From NCBI GenBank assembly GCA_020724325.1, contig DYHC01000061.1, forward strand, positions 1 through 8,901: a stretch of DNA of 8,901 nt, read 5' to 3'. This document shows positions 1-5,970 of the stretch, piece after piece (position 1 is the first letter of the stretch; each line of letters begins with the position of its first letter). The translations under genes were made by a program, and so were the position numbers. The notes under the pieces were generated by a model, which saw only the letters and a program-made list of their open reading frames with translations, was not told the DNA's origin and ran no database searches. This DNA is from Melioribacter roseus. Lineage in GTDB: Bacteria; Bacteroidota; Ignavibacteria; Ignavibacteriales; Melioribacteraceae.

Positions 1-22
1 TGTTTATCAGTGTTCTATTTAC

Positions 23-39
23 CTAAAAATAGTTTTTAG
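23..39. repeat. AT-rich perfect palindrome upstream of the signalling operon
   Basis: A 7-bp perfect inverted repeat (CTAAAAA / TTTTTAG) with a 3-nt spacer lies about 75 nt upstream of the kinase start. A weaker hairpin follows at 59-82 (CTCAAA / TTTGAG, 12-nt loop). They could be operator half-sites or weak terminator remnants of a gene left of the window. AT-rich palindromes of this size arise easily by chance in such a genome. I see no clear promoter or other feature in 1-113. Confidence 0.25.
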
Positions 40-113
40 AGATGCCCTTATATTATTACTCAAATGATTTTATTATTTTGAGATTGGTTTTATCATAACT
101 ATGAAATTCCTTT

Positions 114-956
114 ATGAACCATAATCTAGATAAGATTCTTCAAGAAATACAATCTTTAAGTCTTTGCGATGCCGGCTACATTCTAAAAACGGAAAAAAAG
201 GAATTTTCACTCCTCTCTTCCTTTGGAATAGATAATTTAGAAGAACCTGACCTTTCCGAAATTAATAATCTTATTTCAAAACGGAATTCAAGTTTAAGAG
301 AAATTTACAAATCGAAAAGTTTTGCACGACTCAATAAAGAACATGGTTTTGGCGCTCTATATAGAGAGAAGGTATTTGAACATGGCAGCGTTGATTATTA
401 CCTTATATTGCTTTGCAAAAAAAAAATTCCGGATGCAAAAAAAATATCTACGCTCATTAGTCCCAAAATAAATGTTCTTAAAAATGAATTTATGAATTCC
501 GGCAATTATGACGGACTAACAATTGAGCGTTTCTACCAAGAAGCATTAGCAACAATTCCGACTGTTATTTTTTCTACAAATGCCGATGGAACCGAATACA
601 ATTTTATAACCGATTCAGTAAGAAATTTATTTGGATATTCTCCACAAGAAATTTATGATAACAAACTTTTGATATTGCGCTCCATAGACGGCGGTCATTT
701 TCATAAATTCCGTGGTTTTGCTGAAAAGCTGCGTTCGGGTGAAGTCAGCACTGTTGAATATCGTATGAAAGACAGGTTCGGTAAAGATCATTGGGTAAGG
801 CATTCCGGCATCCCTATTATTCGTGATAATAAGGTGCTTAGAGTTGTTGGGATGATTAATGAAATTTCTGAAGAAAAAATAACACAGCTTAAACTTCAAA
901 GCTCCGAAGAAAAATTCAGAATGCTTATCGATACCGCGACCTTATCTTTATACTGA
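114..956 (+). CDS. N-terminal sensory piece of the interrupted histidine kinase (GAF-like + PAS)
   Basis: As read, this frame gives 280 residues. Residues 1 to about 128 look like a GAF-type fold (DAGYILKTEKKEFSLLSSFG near 19-38; a YYLILLCKKK strand near 95-104), but I assign it by pattern only. Residues about 141-257 are a PAS domain with its PAC end (DHWVRHSGIPII near 225-236). A second PAS begins at about 264 and is cut: after residue 275 the sequence TLSLY is out of frame. The start is well bounded, since an in-frame TGA at 102-104 lies just upstream and ATG 114 is the first start after it. There is no clear Shine-Dalgarno sequence, unlike the other genes of the operon. The ligand is not predictable. 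If the frameshift is real, this piece would be a sensor with no kinase. Confidence 0.75.
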   Translation: MNHNLDKILQEIQSLSLCDAGYILKTEKKEFSLLSSFGIDNLEEPDLSEINNLISKRNSSLREIYKSKSFARLNKEHGFGALYREKVFEHGSVDYYLILLCKKKIPDAKKISTLISPKINVLKNEFMNSGNYDGLTIERFYQEALATIPTVIFSTNADGTEYNFITDSVRNLFGYSPQEIYDNKLLILRSIDGGHFHKFRGFAEKLRSGEVSTVEYRMKDRFGKDHWVRHSGIPIIRDNKVLRVVGMINEISEEKITQLKLQSSEEKFRMLIDTATLSLY

Positions 957-1024
957 ACGGATTCGGTTATTTTAACCTTGTTAATAAAAACGGAGCCAGC
1001 GCCCTTGGTTATGTTCCTGAAGAA

Positions 1025-2041
1025 ATGATAGGTAAACACTTTCTGGAATTTGTTGATAAGGAAGATGAGCCGAAAATTGCTGAAGCATTTGCACGCATAT
1101 TGAGTTCAAGCGAAGTTGCTACTTTTGAAATGGTGTTTTTAGACCGCTTTGATAAAGGAGTTACTTTCGAGGTTCATGCAAAACCAATGATTAGCGATGG
1201 CGAAGTATCCGGAATGATAAGCATCGGCAGAAATATTTCTAATCGTAAGATTGACGAACAGAATATCCGGGACTTAAATGCAAAGCTTGTTGAAGCAAAT
1301 AGAATAATTTCTATAGAACGCGAGAGAGCCCGTCATAAAATTAATGTTCTGGAAGAACTGAATAAGTTAAAGAGTGAATTTATTTCGAACATTTCTCATG
1401 AATTAAGAACACCGCTTGCTTCAATTGTTGGATTTGCCGAAACAATTCTTTCAGACCCCGACTTGCCTAAAGAAACCAGAAAAGAGTTTAATGAAATTAT
1501 TCTTAGCGAAGGTAAACGGCTTGCAAAACTGATTAATGATGTGCTCGATTTTTCCAAACTTGAGTCCGGCGAAGAAGAACTTAAGAAGGAATCCGTAAAT
1601 TTAAACAGCGCACTTTATGAGGTTCTTGATCTGTTTGCAAAGCAGATTGAGGAAAAAGAGCTGCATCTATCTAAAGAATTACCCGAAAACGAAATTACTA
1701 TTATGGCAGACCGTGTAAGGATTTTACAGGTATTTTTTAATTTGATTTCCAATTCTGTTAACTTTACGAATAGAGGCGGCAGAATATATATTATTCTTGT
1801 AGATCACGGAAAAGAAATTGAGTTCACAATTACAGATACCGGCATTGGAATTCCCGCCAAAGATATTCCAAAACTATTTCAAAAGTTTAGTAAGATACAA
1901 AGACCGGGCGCCCCTTTAATGGGCGCCGGATTCGGTCTGGTTACAGTGAAACAGATAGTCGAACTTCATAAAGGTGTAATAAGAGTTAAAAGCGAAGAGA
2001 ATAAAGGATCAACTTTTATTGTTCGGTTACCTAAACAGTAA
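1025..2041 (+). CDS. C-terminal piece of the interrupted histidine kinase (rest of PAS, HisKA, HATPase_c)
   Basis: The frame is open from 938, but its first ATG is at 1025, which gives 338 residues starting inside the second PAS domain. Residues 75-118 form a likely coiled coil. The H-box ISHELRTPLASI carries the phosphoacceptor H125. The N-box QVFFNLISNSVNFT has N239 and N243, G1 is DTGIGIP (271-277), the F-box is LFQKF (284-288), and G2 is the slightly unusual GAGFGLVTVKQ (300-310), where GTGLGL is typical. The ATP-binding and phosphotransfer machinery therefore looks complete. Residues 938-1024 (29 codons) belong to the same domain but have no start codon. No good ribosome site precedes ATG 1025, so independent translation is doubtful. 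The downstream regulator begins 13 nt after the stop. Confidence 0.75.
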   Translation: MIGKHFLEFVDKEDEPKIAEAFARILSSSEVATFEMVFLDRFDKGVTFEVHAKPMISDGEVSGMISIGRNISNRKIDEQNIRDLNAKLVEANRIISIERERARHKINVLEELNKLKSEFISNISHELRTPLASIVGFAETILSDPDLPKETRKEFNEIILSEGKRLAKLINDVLDFSKLESGEEELKKESVNLNSALYEVLDLFAKQIEEKELHLSKELPENEITIMADRVRILQVFFNLISNSVNFTNRGGRIYIILVDHGKEIEFTITDTGIGIPAKDIPKLFQKFSKIQRPGAPLMGAGFGLVTVKQIVELHKGVIRVKSEENKGSTFIVRLPKQ

Positions 2042-2054
2042 TTAACGAGGGCAA

Positions 2055-3437
2055 ATGGATAAATTAATTTTTATTGTTGATGATGAAGAATCTATACTAA
2101 AAATGCTTACTCATTGGTGCAAAACCCAATGGAATTACAAGATAAGGACTTTTACAAATGGAAACGAAGCATTATCTGCTCTTCAGGAAAATCCGGATCT
2201 TATTCTTCTCGATATAATGCTGCCAGATATAAATGGCAATGATGTTTTGCGTAACGTAAAATCAAAACATCCACGTTTACCGGTTATAATGCTCTCTGCT
2301 CAAGGCAGTGTAGAAGTTGCTCTCGAATCTATTAGACTTGGCGCCTTCGATTATTTTCCAAAACCGATCGATAAAAACCGGCTTGAACCGGCTATTAGAA
2401 ATGCAATCAAAAATTTTGATCTCGAACGGGAACTGGAAAATCTTAAAGAAAATCTGCAAAGGGAATTCAGTTTCGAAAATATTGTTTCTGCAGATATTAA
2501 AATGCAGGAAGCATTTAAAATGGTTTATAAAGTTCTTGATAACGATATAACCGTTTTGATAACCGGTGAAAGCGGAACCGGAAAAGAGCTTATTGCAAGA
2601 GCAATTCACTTTAGCGGTAAAAGAAAAGATGCTCCGTTTGTTGTTGTTAACTGTGCATCAATACCGCGTGAACTCCTGGAAAGCGAATTGTTTGGACATG
2701 AAAAAGGTTCTTTTACAGGTGCTCATCAAAGAAAAATTGGAAAGTTCGAACTCGCAAAAGGCGGTACAATTTTTCTTGATGAAATAGGGGAAATGGAAAT
2801 GTCTCTTCAAGCCAAAATTTTGCGCGCAATACAGCAAAAGGAGTTCGAAAGAATTGGCGGCAACGAAGTAATTAAATGTGATGTTAGAATTATTTCTGCT
2901 ACCAACAGGGATCTGAAACATGCGGTTGAATCAAAGTTGTTTAGAGAAGACCTTTTCTATCGCTTAAGCTCGTTTCCTATTCATATTCCCCCTCTTAGAG
3001 AACGAAGAAAAGATATTATTGTTTTGATAGAACATTTTCTAAAACACTTTAATGAAAAACTCAGTAAAAAAATCAAACAAATTTCGAAACCGGCGCTTAA
3101 AATTCTTTATGATTATGATTGGCCCGGTAATGTAAGAGAACTTGAAAATACACTTGAAAGATGTTTGATTCTAAGCGATAGCGATATAATTGACACAGAC
3201 GTTCTTCCTCCCAACATTACATTGCAGTTTAAAACCGGAAGAACTTCAAATGCTAATAATATTTTTGAAGAAAATTCTCCCGTAATTCCTTTTGAAAAAT
3301 TAAAAGAAGAAGCAATTAAACATGCTTTAAAGATTACCGAAAATAATATTGTTGAAGCCGCAAGAAAACTAAAAATAGGCAGAGCAACTTTGTATAGATT
3401 AATGGGTAAGTATAAAATTGCTGCGAATAAAAAGTAG
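2055..3437 (+). CDS. NtrC-family sigma-54-dependent response regulator (REC, AAA+, Fis-type HTH)
   Basis: This is a full-length (460 residues) bacterial enhancer-binding protein. The receiver is residues 1-120, with acidic pocket D9/D10, phosphoacceptor D53 (LILLDIMLPD), S81 and K103. The AAA+ domain spans about 142-375: Walker A GESGTGKE (171-178), sigma-54-contact loop GSFTGA (218-223, the common Ser variant of GAFTGA), Walker B GGTIFLDE (237-244) and the WPGNVREL motif (356-363). The C-terminal Fis/HTH_8 DNA-binding helix-turn-helix is about 415-455 (NNIVEAARKLKIGRATLYRL). By family knowledge, phosphorylation drives oligomer assembly and ATP hydrolysis that opens promoters bound by sigma-54 RNA polymerase. 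GAGGG at 2047-2051 supports the ATG. Its likely kinase is the upstream gene. Target promoters are unknown; one weak sigma-54-like site is at 5097-5113. Confidence 0.95.
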   Translation: MDKLIFIVDDEESILKMLTHWCKTQWNYKIRTFTNGNEALSALQENPDLILLDIMLPDINGNDVLRNVKSKHPRLPVIMLSAQGSVEVALESIRLGAFDYFPKPIDKNRLEPAIRNAIKNFDLERELENLKENLQREFSFENIVSADIKMQEAFKMVYKVLDNDITVLITGESGTGKELIARAIHFSGKRKDAPFVVVNCASIPRELLESELFGHEKGSFTGAHQRKIGKFELAKGGTIFLDEIGEMEMSLQAKILRAIQQKEFERIGGNEVIKCDVRIISATNRDLKHAVESKLFREDLFYRLSSFPIHIPPLRERRKDIIVLIEHFLKHFNEKLSKKIKQISKPALKILYDYDWPGNVRELENTLERCLILSDSDIIDTDVLPPNITLQFKTGRTSNANNIFEENSPVIPFEKLKEEAIKHALKITENNIVEAARKLKIGRATLYRLMGKYKIAANKK

Positions 3438-3446
3438 GGGCTATAA

Positions 3447-3788
3447 ATGGGTATTATAGAAGAAGTAATTGACGACATTGTTGTAGAAATAATTAATCTG
3501 GAAAGAGCCACGCTTAAAGAAGCAGACCAGCTTAAGAGTATGATTAATGATAAGATAGAAATCGGCTACAAAAAAATTATTATCGATTTATCAACCGTTG
3601 AATTTATCGACTCAACTTTTTTAGGCGTAATTGTGAGTACTTTAAAAAAAGTTGCCTCTTTAAGAGGGGATCTAAAACTTGTCGGGTTTCAACCAGCAGT
3701 TCGTTCGATGTTCGAACTTACCAGACTTTTCAGGGTGTTTGAATCTTATAACGACTTACAAGATGCAGTTAGAAGTTTTACGAATTAG
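3447..3788 (+). CDS. STAS-domain protein, anti-sigma factor antagonist type
   Basis: This 113-residue protein consists of a single STAS domain of the SpoIIAA/RsbV kind. The signature IDLSTVEFIDSTFLGVIV (46-63) matches the strand-loop-helix that carries the regulatory phosphosite. The residue aligned with the SpoIIAA phosphoserine is T57, next to S56. In the partner-switch systems of this family, the dephosphorylated STAS protein binds an anti-sigma kinase and frees a sigma factor; PP2C phosphatases such as RsbU or SpoIIE reactivate it. Such a phosphatase is encoded by the next gene, 20 nt downstream. No anti-sigma kinase is in the window, so the partner must be elsewhere or be of another kind. 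The AGGGG ribosome site (3436-3440) overlaps the stop codon of the preceding gene, which suggests coupled translation. Confidence 0.92.
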   Translation: MGIIEEVIDDIVVEIINLERATLKEADQLKSMINDKIEIGYKKIIIDLSTVEFIDSTFLGVIVSTLKKVASLRGDLKLVGFQPAVRSMFELTRLFRVFESYNDLQDAVRSFTN

Positions 3789-3808
3789 TGAATAATTAAG
3801 GGTTAAAT

Positions 3809-4951
3809 GTGGCAGCAGATAATACAAAACCTCCAAACAAAATTTTATTGGTAGAAGATGAATTTAACATTGCAAAGCTTTTCACTTACAATTTATCGAA
3901 AGTGGGTTTTGAATGCCAGCATGCAAACAATGGTAGAGAAGCACTTGCAATGGCTCATAAAAATAAGCCCGATATAATTATTAGCGATGTAATGATGCCG
4001 GAAATGGATGGTTTCGAATTCAGGAAAAAACTCCTTGAAGATAATGAATTAAAGTCAATTCCTTTTGTGTTCCTAACCGCTAAAGGAGCCGAAGACGATA
4101 TCCTTCAGGGGTTTGATCTTGAAATAGAAGATTATATTATAAAAACATCCAGCCCAAAAGTTGTTATTGCCAAGGTTTCTGCTATCCTAAAAAGTCTTGA
4201 AAAAGAAAGGGTTAAGATTGTTGATGAAGTTCAAAAAGCAGCCGATACTATGGGTGCAAAAGTTGTTCCTGATGATGCTCCTATTTTTAACGGCTTTAAA
4301 ATTAAGCAGTGGCATTTACCTTTTAAAAATGTTCCCGGCGGCGACTTTATAGATTACATTAAGATTGACGATGATAACCTTGTGATAATTCTTGGCGACG
4401 TTATGGGAAAACGCTGGGGCGCTTGGTACTTTGCAATTGCTTATGCCGGCTATGTTAGAAGCGCTACAAGGTTTGTTCTAGAATCCGGTAAGAAAGATAA
4501 ACCCAGCGAAATTTTACATAAAGTGAATGAAGCTGTTTTTAATGACGAAAGAATCTCCGAAGTCTTTATTACTCTATCGGTTCTTCTGCTCGATAGAAAA
4601 AATAATGTTGTTAAGTATTCCGGTGCCGGTGATTTGCCAATAGTTTATAAATCCAAAGAGGCGCAGCTGGTTCACTCTACAGGGCTGCTGCTTGGTTTTA
4701 ATAAGTCCGGTCTGTATGAAGACCTCGAGATTATGATAAATAGTGGAGACGAAATTTATATTGTAACTGATGGAATTACTGAAGCCAGAAATAAAGAAGG
4801 CGAACTCTACGGGCACAATCGGCTTATTGAATTTGTTAATTCTATTCTTCCAGACGAAGACCCGATAGAGAAAATGAAAAATGAAATACTTTCTTTTTCC
4901 GGCGGCGAACTTGAAGACGACGTAAGCTTTATAGCAATAAAAGTGCTTTAA
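3809..4951 (+). CDS. Response regulator fused to PP2C/SpoIIE (RsbU-like) serine/threonine phosphatase
   Basis: The protein has 380 residues. Residues 10-130 are a receiver domain: acidic pocket E16/D17, phosphoacceptor D60 (IIISDVMMPEMDG), T90 and K112. After K112 the sequence reads TSSP, so the usual cis-proline of the KP motif is missing. Residues about 160-380 are a PP2C-like phosphatase with metal-ligand candidates D179 (PGGDF), D197 (GDVMGK), D321 (VTDGITEAR) and D370/D371 (EDDVSF). By family knowledge it dephosphorylates a STAS anti-anti-sigma protein, most likely the upstream gene product, under control of receiver phosphorylation. The start is a GTG at 3809 that overlaps an out-of-frame ATG (3807). 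AAGGG at 3798-3802 and in-frame homology from residue 10 support the GTG. It is the last gene of the operon. Confidence 0.93.
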   Translation: MAADNTKPPNKILLVEDEFNIAKLFTYNLSKVGFECQHANNGREALAMAHKNKPDIIISDVMMPEMDGFEFRKKLLEDNELKSIPFVFLTAKGAEDDILQGFDLEIEDYIIKTSSPKVVIAKVSAILKSLEKERVKIVDEVQKAADTMGAKVVPDDAPIFNGFKIKQWHLPFKNVPGGDFIDYIKIDDDNLVIILGDVMGKRWGAWYFAIAYAGYVRSATRFVLESGKKDKPSEILHKVNEAVFNDERISEVFITLSVLLLDRKNNVVKYSGAGDLPIVYKSKEAQLVHSTGLLLGFNKSGLYEDLEIMINSGDEIYIVTDGITEARNKEGELYGHNRLIEFVNSILPDEDPIEKMKNEILSFSGGELEDDVSFIAIKVL

Positions 4952-5084
4952 GAAATTGATGTTATCCGGACGTTCAAAAAATCATAGACGCCTAGTAACT
5001 AAAGCTCTAAAAACACAGTAGAACTTCTTATCACGTCTGCAGGAATTTAGTGTATAATTTAAACCGAGTGTTTTTTCAAACTAA

Positions 5085-5109
5085 GCTGATGAGCCTTAGG
5101 CACGTCAGC
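5085..5109. repeat. Inverted repeat / stem-loop in the long intergenic region
   Basis: GCTGA and TCAGC form an outer 5-bp stem, and GCC / GGC an inner 3-bp stem around TTA, separated by a small internal loop (TGA / ACG). It could fold in RNA or serve as a dyad operator. The outer stem is perfect, but the whole element is short. It overlaps the sigma-54-like site listed separately. Confidence 0.35.
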
Positions 5110-5113
5110 AGCA
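5097..5113 (+). promoter_or_regulatory. Possible sigma-54 (-24/-12) promoter-like site
   Basis: The sequence TAGGCACGTCAGCAGCA matches the consensus YTGGCACGrNNNTTGCW at the invariant GG and GC dinucleotides with the correct 12-nt offset, and it keeps the full GGCACG block. It deviates at the T before GG, at the purine, and at both T residues before GC. A NtrC-type activator is encoded about 1.7 kb upstream on the same strand. The nearest gene downstream is the SpoVG-family gene, some 500 nt away, so this would give a very long leader or a separate small transcript. A chance match is quite possible. Confidence 0.2.
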
Positions 5114-5552
5114 AAATCACCGCTTGCATAACATCTGTTAAGTAATTCTTTTTGAATAGATCACAAAGTAATTTTTCGACGAGGACGTGTAAATTCATAT
5201 TTGGTTGAAATAAAAAAGTGACGTCTATAAATTTTAGTAATTCGTAATTGCAAAAAATTATTTCTTCTACGAAAAGCATTAAACACAGAACAGTTACTAG
5301 AACAAAAGCCGGCTGCTAAAATATGGAGTCGCTTTAATTTCAACTAAGCCGGACTTTTTACCTCTTGGGTTACATTAATTATGATTTAATGCGCCGGCAA
5401 AATCTAACAAATAAAGAATTGAATTATTCGATTACAAAACTTATTTTCCACCTAGCAAAATATTTTAATTACAATAGTTACGATTCTATCCCCTGTTAAA
5501 ATAAATAATACCTTTTCGGAACAAGCAACAATTTTTTTGAAAATGATTAACC

Positions 5553-5584
5553 TTCCCTAATTGGCATAACAATGCCGGGGAATT
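5553..5584 (+). promoter_or_regulatory. Palindromic hairpin in front of the SpoVG-family gene
   Basis: GGCAT-AACA-ATGCC (5563-5576) is a perfect 5-bp stem with a 4-nt loop. It can be extended either by AATT on both sides (5559-5562 with 5581-5584, bulging GGGG) or by TTCCC/GGGAA (5553-5557 with 5578-5582). It ends about 35 nt before the start codon. The word TTGGCA at 5561-5566 could also be a -35 element, with an AT-rich but poorly matching -10 near 5584-5593. It may be an operator, a leader RNA structure, or a terminator-like element for transcription from the left. Confidence 0.35.
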
Positions 5585-5608
5585 ATTTATATCAATAACA
5601 TAATCTTT

Positions 5609-5614
5609 AGGAGG
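5609..5614 (+). promoter_or_regulatory. Consensus Shine-Dalgarno of the SpoVG-family gene
   Basis: A perfect AGGAGG (continuing to T) lies 5 nt before ATG 5620. It is the strongest ribosome site in the window and fixes the start. It suggests high translation of this small gene compared with its neighbours. Confidence 0.85.
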
Positions 5615-5619
5615 TTATC

Positions 5620-5874
5620 ATGAAAATTGTCCGCATGAATTTTCTCGATAGTAATTCCAAGAGTAAAACTGCGGCGTTTTTCGATTTTCAAACACCCGAT
5701 GGAATTACAATCAAGGGATTTAGAATTGTTAACGGCTCTAATGGTCTTTTCATCTCTGCACCCGATTCTAAAGGTAAGGACGGCAAGTATTATGAATCGG
5801 TTATTCTTCCGAAAGACTTAAAAAAGAAACTTGAAAAACTGGCTCTTGATGAGTATAACAAATCCAAAAGCTGA
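5620..5874 (+). CDS. spoVG: SpoVG-family nucleic-acid-binding regulator
   Basis: This 84-residue protein matches the SpoVG fold along its whole length. A first strand (MKIVRMNFLD) leads into FFDFQTPDGITIKGFRIV, followed by the family hallmark NGSNGLFISAPDSKGKDGKY (38-57; compare DGNNGLFVAMPS...DGEF in Bacillus SpoVG) and a C-terminal helix KKKLEKLALDEYNK. Known homologues in Firmicutes bind DNA or RNA and act as global regulators. Outside spore formers the role is unclear, and the name does not imply sporulation here. The protein is slightly shorter than the roughly 97-residue Bacillus form, lacking its acidic tail. It appears monocistronic, behind a long intergenic region with a palindrome, and is convergent with the DUF4922 gene. 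Confidence 0.85.
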   Translation: MKIVRMNFLDSNSKSKTAAFFDFQTPDGITIKGFRIVNGSNGLFISAPDSKGKDGKYYESVILPKDLKKKLEKLALDEYNKSKS

Positions 5875-5887
5875 TCAAATTATTCCG

Positions 5888-5968
5888 GATGTCTCAAATT
5901 AGTTTTTTAACAAATGCGCTGAATGGAATTTTTCGTATTAATAGTTGAAAAATTACTTTTGAGACATC
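5888..5968. repeat. Long imperfect hairpin between convergent genes (bidirectional terminator or MITE-like element)
   Basis: An 11-bp perfect terminal inverted repeat, GATGTCTCAAA (5888-5898) with TTTGAGACATC (5958-5968), continues after a small bulge into a 12-bp arm (5900-5911 with 5944-5955, two G-U pairs). A short inner stem follows (AATGCG 5913-5918 with CGTATT 5934-5939, one G-U). The structure covers almost all of the 96-nt gap, 14 nt after the SpoVG-family stop and 2 nt from the stop of the DUF4922 gene. The position fits a bidirectional terminator. However, the stem is much longer and more AT-rich than usual and lacks a clean U-tract on the minus side. The defined ends also fit a small non-autonomous transposable element; I see no clear target-site duplication. 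Confidence 0.6.
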
Positions 5969-5970
5969 TA

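Larger units (their letters stand above)
114..2041 (+). pseudogene. Soluble GAF/PAS/PAS sensor histidine kinase, interrupted by a frameshift near 936-940
   Basis: The two reading frames at 114-956 and 938-2041 form one interrupted histidine kinase of about 642 residues. Frame 1 reads EEKFRMLIDTA, the start of a PAS domain, then runs out of homology and stops at 954. From 938 the next frame continues the same domain as DLIFILNGFGYFNLVNKNG. The shift equals one missing base (or four, which would restore a typical TAPDLIF motif). The full order is GAF-like domain, PAS, PAS, coiled coil, HisKA, HATPase_c, with no membrane segment or signal peptide, so it is cytoplasmic. All kinase motifs downstream are intact, so the lesion is either very recent or a sequencing/assembly error. 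No slippery heptamer lies at the junction, which argues against programmed frameshifting. It heads the operon and is the obvious phosphodonor for the two receivers that follow. Confidence 0.85.
4952..5619. other. 668-bp region without a convincing protein gene
   Basis: Both strands show only short frames (60-67 codons, minus strand, mutually overlapping) that resemble no family I recognise and lack ribosome sites. What can be seen: a TATAAT box at 5053-5058 with only a weak -35; an inverted repeat with a sigma-54-like site at 5085-5113; several GCCGG/CCGGC words near 5308, 5347 and 5392; and a palindrome just upstream of the SpoVG-family gene. There is no obvious strong intrinsic terminator directly after 4951. 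The stretch could host a small RNA or decayed sequence, or simply be a long spacer. Confidence 0.6.

Noticed and set aside
905..920. A-run as a programmed -1 frameshift site in the kinase
   Set aside because: It does not form an X-XXY-YYZ heptamer in frame, and shifting there would replace the conserved FRMLIDTA segment by unrelated residues.
2277..3511. Several frames of 73-132 codons overlapping the NtrC-type regulator gene in other frames
   Set aside because: They are shadows of a clearly coding gene with complete domain motifs, and have no family resemblance of their own.
5085..5116. CTGATGAG followed by a small stem, resembling a hammerhead ribozyme core
   Set aside because: The required GAAA segment after stem II and the cleavage-site stem are absent; the following bases pair back as TCAGC instead.
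5076..5343. Two overlapping minus-strand frames of 60-67 codons in the intergenic region
   Set aside because: No recognisable domain, no ribosome site, biased composition, and they overlap each other; most likely chance frames.
5561..5576. TTGGCATAACAATGCC as a sigma-54 promoter for the SpoVG-family gene
   Set aside because: The GG to GC offset is 11 instead of 12 nt, which sigma-54 does not tolerate well; the match is better explained by the palindrome itself.
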